Source: Streptomyces diastaticus subsp. diastaticus (GTDB lineage: Bacteria; Actinomycetota; Actinomycetes; Streptomycetales; Streptomycetaceae). Taken from it: a DNA stretch of 64,000 bases. Below the pieces are notes generated by a model. That model did no database searches, was not told the DNA's origin, and worked only from the letters and a program-made list of their open reading frames with translations. Both the position numbers and the translations under genes were made by a program. Where the stretch lies: positions 1,426,001 through 1,490,000 of the forward strand of contig NZ_BLLN01000005.1 of assembly GCF_011170125.1 (NCBI RefSeq), given 5' to 3'. Position 1 is the stretch's first letter. Every line of letters begins with the position of its first letter. Positions 28,136-42,068 of the stretch are shown piece by piece.

Positions 28136-29501
28136 TGGCTGCGGCCTCCTCGCCGGTCGCGGCGTCGGTGTTCTCGGCGTGCTCGGCGTGCTCGGCTTCC
28201 TCGGGGGTGAGCGGCTCGTAGACGAGGACCGCGCGGTTGTCCGGGCGCAGGCGCTCGGCGGCGGCCTGGCGGACCTCGTCGGCGGTGACGTCCAGCACCC
28301 GGCCGACGGCGCTGAGGGCGAGCTGGGGGTCACCGAAGAGGACGGCGTACCGGCAGAGTTCGTCGGCGCGGCCGGCGACGGTGCCGAGCCGGTCCAGCCA
28401 TTCCCGCTCCAGCTGGGCCTGGGCGCGCTCCATCTCCTCGGCCGTGGGGCCCTCGGCGGCGAAGCGGGCCAGCTCGTCGTCGACGGCGGCCTCGATGGCG
28501 GGGATCTCGACGTCGCCGGAGGCCTTGACGTCGAGCCAGCCGAGCGAGGGCGCGCCGGCCAGCCGCAGCAGGCCGAAGCCGGCGGCGACAGCCGAACGGT
28601 CTCGGCGGACCAGGCGGTTGTAGAGCCGGGAGGACTCGCCGCCGCCGAGGACGGTGAGCGCCACGTCGGCGGCGTCGGCGGCGCGGGTGCCGTCCTCGGG
28701 GAGGCGGTAGGCGGCCATCAGGGCGCGCGCGGGCACCTCCTCGCGGACCACCTCGCGCAGCTCGGTGCCGATGGTGTCGGGCAGCGAGCCGTCACGCGGC
28801 GGCTGCTTGCCGTCGTGGCCGGGGATGGAGCCGAAGTACTTCTCGATCCAGGCGAGCGTCTGCTCCGGGTCGATGTCGCCGACGACGGAGAGCACGGCGT
28901 TGTTCGGCGCGTAGTACGTGCGGAAGAACTGCCGGGCGTCCTCGAGCGTGGCCGCGTCGAGGTCGGCCATCGAGCCGATGGGCGTGTGGTGGTAGGGGTG
29001 GCCCTCCGGGTAGGCGAGGGCGGTGAGCTTCTCGAAGGCGGTGCCGTACGGCACGTTGTCGTAGCGCTGGCGGCGCTCGTTCTTGACGACGTCGCGCTGG
29101 TTCTCCATCGACTCGTCGTCCAGGGCGGTCAGGAGGGTGCCCATGCGGTCGGCCTCCAGCCAGAGGGCGAGCTCGAGCTGGTGGGCGGGCATGGTCTCGA
29201 AGTAGTTGGTCCGCTCGAAGCTGGTGGTGCCGTTGAGCGAGCCGCCGGCGCCCTGGACCAGCTCGAAGTGGCCGTTCCCCTTCACCTGCGCCGAACCCTG
29301 GAACATCAGGTGCTCGAAGAGGTGGGCGAGGCCGGTGCGGCCCTTCACCTCGTGGCGCGAGCCGACGTCGTACCAGAGGCAGACCGCGGCGACCGGGGTC
29401 AGGTGGTCCTCGGAGAGCACCACGCGCAAGCCGTTGGCCAGGCGGTGCTCGGTCGCTGTCAGGCCGCCGGAGGCGGCCCGCGCTGTGGCCGTGTCACCCA
29501 T
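28128..29501 (-). CDS. M16 zinc metallopeptidase, catalytic subunit
   Basis: A 457-residue M16 peptidase. The zinc motif HLFEH (~residue 66, within GLAHLFEHLMFQGS) and the downstream Glu in the ENQRDVVKNERRQ helix complete the catalytic set. The C-terminal M16 domain (~190-440) includes PNNAVLSVVGDIDPE. The Glu/Ala-rich tail is typical of the actinobacterial form. No signal peptide is seen, so it is likely cytoplasmic. It may degrade small peptides or signal peptides. Translated just ahead of its inactive partner. Confidence 0.94.
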   Translation of the reverse strand: MGDTATARAASGGLTATEHRLANGLRVVLSEDHLTPVAAVCLWYDVGSRHEVKGRTGLAHLFEHLMFQGSAQVKGNGHFELVQGAGGSLNGTTSFERTNYFETMPAHQLELALWLEADRMGTLLTALDDESMENQRDVVKNERRQRYDNVPYGTAFEKLTALAYPEGHPYHHTPIGSMADLDAATLEDARQFFRTYYAPNNAVLSVVGDIDPEQTLAWIEKYFGSIPGHDGKQPPRDGSLPDTIGTELREVVREEVPARALMAAYRLPEDGTRAADAADVALTVLGGGESSRLYNRLVRRDRSAVAAGFGLLRLAGAPSLGWLDVKASGDVEIPAIEAAVDDELARFAAEGPTAEEMERAQAQLEREWLDRLGTVAGRADELCRYAVLFGDPQLALSAVGRVLDVTADEVRQAAAERLRPDNRAVLVYEPLTPEEAEHAEHAENTDAATGEEAAASE

Positions 29502-29698
29502 GGGCAGGTACGTCCCTTCGCTCGCGAATTCTGGAGAGGTCCTCTCCGTCCTGTCACTCTATGCAACCGTGCCGACGGGGGGCGAAGTTCCCGCGGGAAG
29601 GCACCCGAAGGACGGGGCGCGGTCGGGGTTGTCCGCGGCGCGGTCCACAATGGTCGGCGTCATGTCCAGACCTTGTTGGTGAAGGAGCCGCAGCAGCG

Positions 29699-32146
<2,448 letters not shown>

Positions 32147-32181
32147 CGCCCGTCCCGGGGCCGTGCGCCCCGGCGGAGCCA

Positions 32182-32204
32182 CCCCGGCGTACGACGCGCC
32201 GGGG
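32182..32204. terminator. Terminator between parC and the CobW gene
   Basis: Eight-base arms (32182-32189 with 32197-32204) with a 7-base loop between convergent genes. Confidence 0.6.
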
Positions 32205-32225
32205 CGGCGGACTTTCCCGGAGCGC

Positions 32226-33347
32226 TCAGCCCACGGGCCGCCCGGCGTCGGCCACTTCGGTGCGCAGTACCTCGGGGTCGTCCGGGTCGGCGGTGTCCTC
32301 GTCGGCGCGGACGAAGCGCAGGACGCTCCACAGGTGCCGCTCCTCGGCCTGACCGGCCTGGTCGCGGCAGCCGTCCAGCGCGGTCGAGAGGGCGTCGGGG
32401 TCGATGCCGGAGCCGATCAGGACCATCTGGGTGCGCCGCTCCTCGCCGGGCTCCCAGGCGCGCGGGGTGAAGCGCAGGAAGCGGCCGACGGCGTGCAGGG
32501 TGTAGACGTGGCCGGGGTCGAGCGGACCGAAGTCCACGAATCCCTTGATGCGGTAGAGCCCTTCGGGCCGCGCGTCGAGGAAGTCCATGAGCAGGCGCGG
32601 GTGGAGCGGGGTCGTGGAGGTGAAGGCGACGCTGTCGTAGGCGGCGTGCAGATGCCCGTCGTGGCCGTCCCCGTGGCCGCCGCGACAGCCCTCGGGCTCG
32701 TCCTCCTCGCGGGCGTCGTCGAAGGAGAGCTGGCCGTAGCGCTCGGTTTGGGGGCGGCGGTCGAAGAGGAGTTCCGGGTCGATCCGGCCGTGGGCGGCGG
32801 GGGTGACGGCACCGTGCTCGGCACGTTCGCGGACGACGGCGAGCAGGCGGTCCAGTTCGGCGGGGGCGACGCGGTCGCTCTTGTTGAGGACGACGAGGTC
32901 GGCGGCGGCGAGGTGCCGGTCGAGTTCCGGGTGCCGCTCACGGGTCGACGCGTACTCGGCGGCGTCGACCACCTCGACGAGACCGCCGTAGAGGACGTAC
33001 GGGTTCTCGCTGGCCAGGACCATGCGGACCAGCTCGACCGGTTCGGCGAGACCGCTGGCCTCGATGACGATGACGTCGAGCCCGGCCTCCGGGCGGGTCA
33101 GCCGCTCCAGGTAGGTGTCGAGTTCGGCGACGTCGACGGCGCAGCACAGGCAGCCGTTGCCGAGCGAGACGGTGGAGCCGACCTGTCCGGCGACGGCCAT
33201 GGCGTCGATCTCGATGGCGCCGAAGTCGTTGACGAGGGCGCCGATCCGGGTGCCCCGGCTGCGCCGGAGCAACTGGTTGAGGAGGGTGGTCTTGCCCGAG
33301 CCGAGGAAGCCGGCGAGGACGACGACCGGGATCTGCTGCCTGCCCAC
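32226..33347 (-). CDS. CobW/COG0523 metallochaperone GTPase
   Basis: A 373-residue G3E-family GTPase. Walker A GFLGSGKTT (~13-21), the metal-binding GCLCC motif (~65-69) and NKSD guanine specificity (~154) are present. A His-rich loop (GHGDGHDGHLH, ~225-235) and a C-terminal CobW_C domain follow. Members deliver Zn, Co or Fe to client enzymes; the CxCC motif and His loop fit zinc or cobalt, but the metal cannot be fixed here. The GTG at 33347 has AAAGGA upstream. A 10-base inverted repeat lies directly above the ribosome site. Confidence 0.92.
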   Translation of the reverse strand: MGRQQIPVVVLAGFLGSGKTTLLNQLLRRSRGTRIGALVNDFGAIEIDAMAVAGQVGSTVSLGNGCLCCAVDVAELDTYLERLTRPEAGLDVIVIEASGLAEPVELVRMVLASENPYVLYGGLVEVVDAAEYASTRERHPELDRHLAAADLVVLNKSDRVAPAELDRLLAVVRERAEHGAVTPAAHGRIDPELLFDRRPQTERYGQLSFDDAREEDEPEGCRGGHGDGHDGHLHAAYDSVAFTSTTPLHPRLLMDFLDARPEGLYRIKGFVDFGPLDPGHVYTLHAVGRFLRFTPRAWEPGEERRTQMVLIGSGIDPDALSTALDGCRDQAGQAEERHLWSVLRFVRADEDTADPDDPEVLRTEVADAGRPVG

Positions 33348-33360
33348 CGAGGGGTCCTTT

Positions 33361-33390
33361 CACCGTGCCGCCGCCGGGACCGGCACGGTG
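33361..33390 (-). repeat. Inverted repeat just upstream of the CobW ribosome site
   Basis: Perfect 10-base arms (33361-33370 with 33381-33390) spaced by 10 bases, adjacent to the Shine-Dalgarno at 33355-33360 of the CobW gene. Candidate operator (a dimeric metal regulator would fit) or a 5' leader hairpin. Confidence 0.5.
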
Positions 33391-33480
33391 CCCGGCGCCC
33401 GCCCTGGCCGGACGGGCGTCCCAGGATACGGCGGTGCGCCGGCCGGGCCGGGCGTGCCCGCGGGCCCTCGGCACCGGCCG

Positions 33481-33618
33481 GCCGGACGGCCGCCCGCGCA
33501 GCCGGACGGCGGTGCCGGCGGGCAGCGCCGGACGGCCGCCCGCGCAGCCGGACGGCGGTGCCGGCGGGCAGCGCCGGACGGCCGCCCGCGCAGCCGGACG
33601 GCGGTGCCGGCGGGCAGC
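33481..33618. repeat. Three perfect 46-bp tandem repeats
   Basis: A 46-bp unit is repeated exactly three times (33481-33526, 33527-33572, 33573-33618). 46 is not a multiple of three, so it shifts any reading frame. It sits at the 3' end of the GH13 ghost, where the original enzyme would have ended. Confidence 0.9.
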
Positions 33619-33619
33619 G

Positions 33620-34480
33620 CCCCCTCGGCACCGGGCGGTCCGCGGCGAGCGGCGGCTCGGTGCCGGCGGGAAGGGGTACGGCGTCCGAGCCGAGGTTGAC
33701 GAGAGAGGCGCGCGTCGGCGGGGCGGCGGAGGGCGAGAAGGCCCTCGGGGCCGTCGAACCGTTCCAGGAGGCCGTCGCCGAGACCGCCGGGGGGGAGCGA
33801 GCACGGTGCGGTGGGAGGACCCTCGTGGAGGCGGGGCTGCCTCCTGCCCGTGGGCCGTGCGGGCGGCCCCGCGGGGCTGCGGCAGCCAGGGGGTGCGGTG
33901 GAGAACCCCGGCGTGCGGGGCGTCGGCGGTCCCAGGCGGCTGGGCCGGGCAACCGTCGCCGCCGGGGCCTGCGGCGCCGGACCGGGCGTGCATCAGGTCC
34001 TCGATGTACTCGCACGGGATCCGCCGCCCCGGGCAGGCCCGGCGCCCCGTCCTGGTGGAGGCAGGTGGCGCCGGGCGGGGCGAGGTGGAGCAGGGCGGTG
34101 GCACGGGCGGCGCCGGGTCGGCGGGGGTGCCGAACCGTTCGGGGCGAAGCCGAAGCCGGCCCCGGCGCGACCGCGGCGGGTGACGGTGCGGGGGTGTCGT
34201 GGTCGCGGAGGACCCGGGCGGCGGGTAGTCGACGGGCGCTGCCTGCCCGGCGCGGGTGTCGCACCTGGCTGCGCGCAGCCGGCCGGCTCCCACGGGCTGC
34301 GCGGAAGGGACGTTGCAGGCGGTGGGGGTTCGTGGTGCCGCGGGTGGCGGGCGAACGGCTCGCTGCCCGGGGAGCTGCGCCTCGCCGGCGAGGGCGGCGC
34401 CGTGCCGGTCGGCCACCGCTCACCAGGAGCGGTGGAGCCCGTGGAGTCCGTCGCGGCGGCGGGGACGCGGCCCCTGGTCC
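33620..34480 (-). pseudogene. Heavily decayed GH13 alpha-glucosidase
   Basis: No open gene spans this region, but pieces of a GH13 alpha-glucosidase/oligo-1,6-glucosidase appear in family order in shifting minus-strand frames. They are: GEAQLPG (for GEVWLP, near 34380), VLRDHDTP (for the WVLxNHDxxR block, near 34200), ATALLHLAPPGATCLHQD (for ALLMLxLPGxxYLYQGEE, near 34080), SGAAGPGGDGC and TPWLPQPR (~33980 and ~33890), and LVNLGSDAVPLPAG (~33690). The catalytic HD of the NHD block is kept, but frames break several times and many residues are lost. The N-terminal third is not recognisable. The region 34481-34764 shows no clear gene. Confidence 0.75.
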
Positions 34481-34764
34481 ACAGCGCAGTCGCGCGGCGC
34501 CGGATCCCATGGCGAGGAGCGCGGCGAAGCCGACGCGGGCGTACGCCGCCGAGAAACCGGTCAGCGCAGTCAGCGGGATTCAGGCCGAGGAGCGGTCGCG
34601 GCGCCGTGGTTGCCGGAGTCGCGGACGTACTGGTGGTCCAGGTTGGATGGCGGTGGGGGCCTCGTGGCCCGCGCCGCCGTGCGCGCGAACGGCTCGGCGT
34701 GGACGGGCGGGGGGGCGATGATCCGCATGAGCAGGAGCGCCCGCCCCGGGTTAGGGTCGCCCCT

Positions 34765-35673
34765 GTGAGTACGTGTGCCCGAGCCGCCCTCGACCTGCGC
34801 GAACCGCTCGCCGGAACCGCCGCCACCGCCCGCACCTGGCTGCTGATCGAGCAACCCGGCCCGTGGGGCGCCCGCGCCCTGACCGCCAGCCGTCTCGACG
34901 CCGCGCTCGGCGCCGCGCTGGAGGCCGCCGCCGAGGGCACCGGGGTCCGCGTCGCCCTCATCCGGCGGCCCGGCGGGCGCCCCGCCGGCCCCGGTGGCCC
35001 GCGCGTCGTCGCCGCCCACACCCTCCCCGGCCGCACCTGGACGCACACCGCCCGCCTGCCCCGCCTGGAGGCACTGCGCTCCCTCGACCTGCCCGCCCTC
35101 GGCGCCGGTGACCCGGCCTCCTTCGATGCGCTGGGCGGCGCGCCGTACGACGGGCCGCCCCTCGCCCTGGTGTGCACCAACGGGAAGCGGGACAGGTGCT
35201 GCGCCCTGCTGGGCCGGCCACTCGCCGAGGAACTGGCGCTCACCGCGCCCGAGGAGGTCTGGGAGACCACCCACCTCGGCGGCCACCGCTTCTCCCCCAC
35301 CCTGCTGGTCCTGCCGCACGGCTACGCCTACGGCCGCGCCGTCACCACCGAGGTCAAGGAGATCCTGCGGGCCACCGCCGCCGGCGAGGTCGTCGTGGAC
35401 GGCTGCCGGGGCCGCTCCTGCTGGGACCGGCCGGGGCAGGCCGCCGAACTGGCCCTGCGCGAACGGCTGCCCGGCGCCCGTCCCGACGACCTCGCGGTCA
35501 CCGGCGTCGAGGGAGCCGCAACCGGCTGGGAGGTGGCGCTGGCCCACCGCGACGGGCGGCGCTGGCGGGTCACCGTGGCCGAGGGCACGTCGCTGCCGCC
35601 CCGCCCCGAGTCGTGCGGCGGGACGCCGGGGACGCCGCGGCGGATGGACGTCGTGGCGGTGCGGGAGGAGTGA
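34765..35673 (+). CDS. Sucrase/ferredoxin-like (thioredoxin-like [2Fe-2S]) protein
   Basis: A 302-residue protein of the Suc_Fer-like family, whose thioredoxin-fold domain resembles shethna-type ferredoxins. Cysteine motifs: KRDRCCALLG (~147) and VDGCRGRSCWDRPG (~220), with an HLGGHRFSPTLLVLP segment between. The GTG start at 34765 is inferred from the family start TCARAAL. Function is poorly known; Fe-S binding is plausible. The C-terminal ~100 bases overlap the run-on end of the dead symporter on the other strand. Confidence 0.88.
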   Translation: MSTCARAALDLREPLAGTAATARTWLLIEQPGPWGARALTASRLDAALGAALEAAAEGTGVRVALIRRPGGRPAGPGGPRVVAAHTLPGRTWTHTARLPRLEALRSLDLPALGAGDPASFDALGGAPYDGPPLALVCTNGKRDRCCALLGRPLAEELALTAPEEVWETTHLGGHRFSPTLLVLPHGYAYGRAVTTEVKEILRATAAGEVVVDGCRGRSCWDRPGQAAELALRERLPGARPDDLAVTGVEGAATGWEVALAHRDGRRWRVTVAEGTSLPPRPESCGGTPGTPRRMDVVAVREE

Positions 35674-37288
35674 AGCGCCTCCCACACCCTGGTCGGACCG
35701 CGCCCGCACCGGTCAGAGAGCGCACCTCGGCCTCCGCGTGACCGTCCTCGTCCGGCTTCTCGCGGGAGGTGACGGTACCGGGCCAGCCGGAGGCGAACCC
35801 GAGCGGGACGGAGACCAGGCCCGGGTTCTCCAACGGGAAGACCTGGAAGTCGAGGCCGGGCAGGAGGGAGGCGGGGCTGCCCGACTCCACCGGGGAGACC
35901 AGCACGAGCAGCACCGCCGGGACGAGCCCGCCGTACACCGCCCGGACGGCGCCCCGGGTGGTGAAGGAGCGCCAGAAGAGCGTGTAGAGCAGCACGGGCG
36001 GGTTGGCGGAGGCGGCCACCGCGAAGGCGAGGCCGACCAGGAAGGCGACGTTCAGATCGCGGGCGAGCAGGCTGAGGCCGATCGCCGGCACCCCGGTCCC
36101 GGCGGCGGCGAGCCGTGCCACCGCCACCTCGCCGAAGCGGTGGGCGCCCTCGCGCCGGCGCAGCGAGGCGTGGAGGCCGTGGGCGACCGAGGCCGAGGAG
36201 GCGAGGGGTGGTCCGGCGACCACGGCGCGGATGGTGGCGAAGGCGACAGCTGCGACCACCGCGGACAGCACGGTGCCGCCGGTGGAGCCCGCACCGCCCC
36301 CGAGGCCGAGGGCGAGCAGTGGTACGGCCGTGTTCCCCGCGGCGTTGGAGGAGCGGACCGCCTCCGGGCCGAGGAGAGCGGCCGCCCCGAAGCCGATGAC
36401 GATCGTCGTCAGGTGGAAGCCGCCGATGAGCCCGATCGCCCAGACCGTGGACCGGCGGGCGGCGCGCGCGGTCGGCACGGTGGCGAGGCGGGAGAGGATG
36501 TGCGGCAGCCCAGCCGTCCCGAGAACCAGGGCGAGGCCGAGGCTGATGAAGTCGAGGCGGGCCGTCCAGTCGCCGCCGTGGCGCAGGCCGGGGTCGAGGA
36601 AGTCCAGGCCGTGGCCGCTGCGGGCGGCCGCCGTGCTGAGCATCCGCCCGAAGTCACCGGAGGAGCGGAGCAGCGCCAGCAAGGTCAGTGTGGCGGTGCC
36701 GCTCATCAGCAGCACCGACTTGACGATCTGGATTTAGGTCGTGGAGCGCATTCCGCCGAGCGGCACGTGGGCCCCCACCAGTGCGCCGGCACCGACCACC
36801 GTCCAGGTACGGGCGGCGCGGCTCTCCCCGCCGAGCAGCAGGGGGACCAGCAAGCCCGCGTCGGCCATCCGGGCGACCAGGTGGAGCACCGAGACGGTGA
36901 GGGAGGAGGTGCCCGCGGCGATCCGGGCCGGGCGTTCGCCGAGCCGGGCGGCGAGCACGTCGGCGAGGGTGAACCGGCCGCAGTCGCGGACCAGTTCGGC
37001 GACGAGGAAGAGCGCCACCAGCCAGGCGGCGAGAAAGCCGGCCGAGTAGAGAATGCCGTCGTAGCCGTAGAGGGCGATCAGGCCGCAGACGCCGAGGAAG
37101 GAGGCGGCCGACAGACGGCCGCCGGCGATGGCGAAACCGTTCTCCATCGGGGAGAAGAGACGGCCGCCCGCGTAGGACTCCTCAGTGGTGCCCCGTCTGC
37201 GCCGCCCCGCCCAGGCGGTGACGGCGAGAGTCAGCGCCACGAGGAGGCTGAACAGCACGACGGCCAGGGACTGGTGGTCGCCGCTCAT
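35570..37288 (-). pseudogene. SSS-family sodium:solute symporter with in-frame stop
   Basis: An ActP-like cation/acetate symporter of about 530 residues. The frame starts at ATG 37288 and is normal for 184 residues (NGFAIAGGRLSAASFLG). It then meets a TAA stop at 36736-36734 within GGMRSTT*IQIVKSVLL, where relatives have a Tyr or Trp codon. The same frame continues without shift through all later membrane helices to VRSLTGAG. The native stop has also gone, so the frame runs on to 35570 into the antisense of the neighbour. A single nonsense change or a sequencing error is possible; the lost natural stop and the broken partner gene favour real decay. Confidence 0.85.
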
Positions 37289-37773
37289 CCCCGCGCCTTC
37301 CGGGTGAGCTGCTGGGTCTCCCAGCGCAGGTCGGGCGCGAGCCGGTCCCGCCGCAGCCGGCCTGGCGTGCGTACGCCCAGGTCAGTAGGAAGGTGCTGGC
37401 GAACTGGCCGAACCCCGCGGCCAGCGCGACGTTGACCGGCCCGAGGAGCGGGCGGGCCACCAGGGCGGGAGCGGTGGTGGCGGCGACCACGTGGGCGAGG
37501 TACCAGGTGAGGAAGAGCGCGCAGGCCGGGACCACGAAACGGCGATGGCGGCCACGGAGCTCCTGGAAGGCGGCACCGGCACGCACCTCGCGGCAGACGT
37601 CCGCCGTGCTCGGCCTGGCGTCCATGGGCGCCGGCACGGTCTTCGGCGATCCGCCGCCCGGCCGGAGGAACGGTTCCCGCTCCGGCGGGCGGGCCCCACC
37701 CGCTCGCCGGCACGCCGTACCAGGGATCGTCGAGCCGGGCCGGCCCACCGCCGCGCCCGTCGTCCTTCTCCAC
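37285..37773 (-). pseudogene. Frameshifted DUF485 membrane protein
   Basis: DUF485 proteins are small two-helix partners of SSS symporters and are encoded just upstream of them. The likely start is the GTG at 37773 with AAGGAG. It opens with RLDDPWYGVPASGWG, then shifts frame before CREVRAGAAFQELRGRHRRF and the two membrane helices (FVVPACALFLTWYLAHVV and FGQFASTFLLTWAYAR). It shifts back near 37370 to finish as RLRRDRLAPDLRWETQQ. Two compensating frameshifts leave no intact product. Its stop overlaps the symporter ATG (ATGA). The gap 37774-38111 shows no gene. Confidence 0.8.
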
Positions 37774-38111
37774 CGCGCTCTCCTTGTCCGCGGCCGGGAC
37801 TACCGCGTGCCGAGGATGAGACGGAGGGGAAGACCGGTTCTCCGCCTGGGGGGGGGACTTACATCGGATCAGGTGATGGACAGACCCGGAAGAAGCACGC
37901 TGTCGACGGGCCCGCGCGCTGTCGTCCCGGCGCCGGGAAAGGCCGAACGCGGCCCCGGCCGCGACCCGGGGCCGGCCCGGGGCCGAGACCGTCACCTGGC
38001 GGGCGGCCCGCGGGTCCCTCCGTGCCGGTCCGAAAGCACCTCTGTGCGCGCCTCGCACACGCCCTCGGCCCGTTACCGGCTGTCGCGCGCCTCCTGGATG
38101 CACGACAGGAG

Positions 38112-38136
38112 GCCGCACCGCCCGGGGCGGTGCGGC
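38112..38136 (-). terminator. Terminator after parE
   Basis: Eleven-base perfect stem (38112-38122 with 38126-38136) and a 3-base loop, 35 bases beyond the parE stop. Confidence 0.8.
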
Positions 38137-38170
38137 GTCCCTTCCGGCACCCCGGGGAGGGCTCCGGACC

Positions 38171-40306
<2,136 letters not shown>

Positions 40307-40711
40307 GCGGGTTCGCTCCTCGCTGAATTCTGATGGTGGTCCACAAGATCGGGGACCTGGGCAACGGTCGCCGCTCAGAGGGTACCGAGGCCAGGTAGAG
40401 CCGATGTAACGCCACCCTCGGCTCAAACCCACCCTAGTCCAGGGCCGCACACGCGTTCGATCCCTCGGTAGGGTGAAACAGATGTCACGTTCCCTTCCGG
40501 GCATGAACCATTTAGGCTCCGGGCACGTCCTCTTCAACACCCCGGCAAGCCAGCCGGTGAGGACCGGACCCGATGACGTGACAGCGTCAACCACCCACAC
40601 GGCACATTCGCCGCCAAACCGGCAGCACCCGGCCTCCCCGGAAGATCTTTTCGAGGAAATGCCGCGAGCGGGAACGTTTTCGGCCTGGTTGGATGTTGAC
40701 CCTGGTACGAC

Positions 40712-40724
40712 AGCTCGTCGAGCT
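40712..40724. repeat. 13-bp palindrome just upstream of the DUF7455 gene
   Basis: AGCTCG-T-CGAGCT, perfect six-base arms about one base apart, 14 bases before the GTG start. The 432-bp gap between parE and this gene holds no convincing gene, only the two divergent promoters. Confidence 0.4.
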
Positions 40725-40738
40725 AGAGAAGAGGCGAC

Positions 40739-40966
40739 GTGACTACTGTTCTGACCCCCGCGACCCCCCTGACGGCCGCTGACCGCTGTGACCGCTGCGG
40801 CGCCCAGGCCTACCTGCGCGTCGTGCTGATGAGCGGTGGTGAACTGCTCTTCTGCGCCCACCACGGCCGCAAGTTCGAGCCGGAACTCAAGAAGATCGCC
40901 GCTGAGATACAGGATGAGTCCGAGCGGCTGACGGCGACCCCGGCCACGGCCGAGGACGAGCGCTGA
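40739..40966 (+). CDS. DUF7455 zinc-ribbon-like small protein
   Basis: A 75-residue conserved actinobacterial protein found beside hrdB and parE. It has a CDRCGAQAYLRV knuckle (~17-28) and FCAHHGRKFE (~38), together a likely Zn site, then a helical acidic tail. The GTG at 40739 is the family start. Function unknown. Confidence 0.85.
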   Translation: MTTVLTPATPLTAADRCDRCGAQAYLRVVLMSGGELLFCAHHGRKFEPELKKIAAEIQDESERLTATPATAEDER

Positions 40967-41014
40967 CGCTTCGCACCCATCCCGACGAGCCGGCACCGGT
41001 CCCTCAACCGGAGT

Positions 41015-41055
41015 ACGGGCCCCCTTCCCGCCCCAGCGGCGGAAAGGGGGCCCGT
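41015..41055. terminator. Terminator after DUF7455
   Basis: Eighteen-base arms (41015-41032 with 41038-41055) with one mismatch, followed by cccgtttcggtt, a T-containing tail. Confidence 0.8.
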
Positions 41056-41252
41056 TTCGGTTGTACGGAGCCCCTGGGGCCCCTACGCAACGCGGGGCGG
41101 CACCGCGGCCGGGATTGGCCGAAGCGGGCCTTGCGGACGGCCGGGCGCCCCCTCCAGCGCGCCTGACGGGCGGCCCGCGAGCGGCCTGGGAGGCCCGGCC
41201 CGGTCGGCAGGCGAGGCTACCGGCGCCCCGCCCGCCGACCGGGCCGGCGCGC

Positions 41253-42068
41253 CTACGGGGCGACCTCGGAGACCCGGGTGTACACGCCGGGACTGCTGGC
41301 CCGTCCGCAGCCGCTGCCCCAGGAGACCAGACCGATCAGCTTGCCCCGCGACACCAGCGGCCCGCCGCTGTCCCCCTGGCAGGCGTCCCGGCCGCCGCGC
41401 GGGTCACCGGCACAGAGCATGGTGTCCGCCTGGTAGCGGCCGACGGAACTGCCCGGGTAGGCACGCCGGCAGGTGGCGTCCTCCAGCACGGTCACCCCGA
41501 CGGACCTGAGCCGGGACGAGTACGTTCCGTTACCGGTCGTGTCGCCCCAGCCGAACACCGCGGCCTTGCTGCCCGCCTTCTCCTCGGCGGCCCTCGGCCG
41601 GGCGACGGGCAGCACGGACGAGGCGGGCAGGGGTTCGGCGAGGGTCAGCCGGGCGATGTCGCCCGCGTTGGTGACCGAGTCGTACTCCGGATTGACCCAG
41701 ACCTCGCGGACCGCGGTCTCCCGCCCCTTCGCCGTGCTGCGCAGGTCGTCCCGGCCGGAGATAACCCGCAGGTCGGGGACGCGCGACAGGGCGGTTCCGA
41801 GCACCTCCTCGTCCACGCAGTGCGCGGCGGTCAGCACCGTCCGCTCACCGACGACCACGCCGCCGCAGAACTGGCCGGAGCGCTCACCGCCGAACCGGTC
41901 GCGGCTGCCGAGGGCGACGACCCAGGGGTGCTCGTCGACGCCGGCCGGGCTGCCGCCCACCACGACGCTGTCAGCCGCCGCGGGGGCGGGGCCGCAGAGC
42001 GGGGCCGCCAGCACGGCCGCGGCCGCGACCAGCCCGGCCCGTCCGCTTCGGTTCCATCGACGCCGCAT
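41253..42068 (-). CDS. Secreted trypsin-like serine protease (S1)
   Basis: A 271-residue S1A protease with a signal peptide (basic RRRWNRSGR, hydrophobic LVAAAAVLAAPL, cleavage near PAAADS). The pro-mature boundary is VVVGGSPAG. The catalytic triad is visible: His in LTAAHC, Asp in AGDIARLTL, Ser in GDSGGPL; an Asp six residues before that Ser (RDACQGDSGG) supports trypsin-like specificity for Arg/Lys. The ATG at 42068 sits after GGAGA; the GTG at 42071 is too close to the ribosome site. Extracellular protein digestion is the likely role. Confidence 0.93.
   Translation of the reverse strand: MRRRWNRSGRAGLVAAAAVLAAPLCGPAPAAADSVVVGGSPAGVDEHPWVVALGSRDRFGGERSGQFCGGVVVGERTVLTAAHCVDEEVLGTALSRVPDLRVISGRDDLRSTAKGRETAVREVWVNPEYDSVTNAGDIARLTLAEPLPASSVLPVARPRAAEEKAGSKAAVFGWGDTTGNGTYSSRLRSVGVTVLEDATCRRAYPGSSVGRYQADTMLCAGDPRGGRDACQGDSGGPLVSRGKLIGLVSWGSGCGRASSPGVYTRVSEVAP

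Noticed and set aside
40473..40742. 89-codon open frame ending as GTGA with the DUF7455 start
   Set aside because: Atypical codon use for this genome, including a TTA codon, and no known domain. Possibly a leader frame but not supported as a gene.
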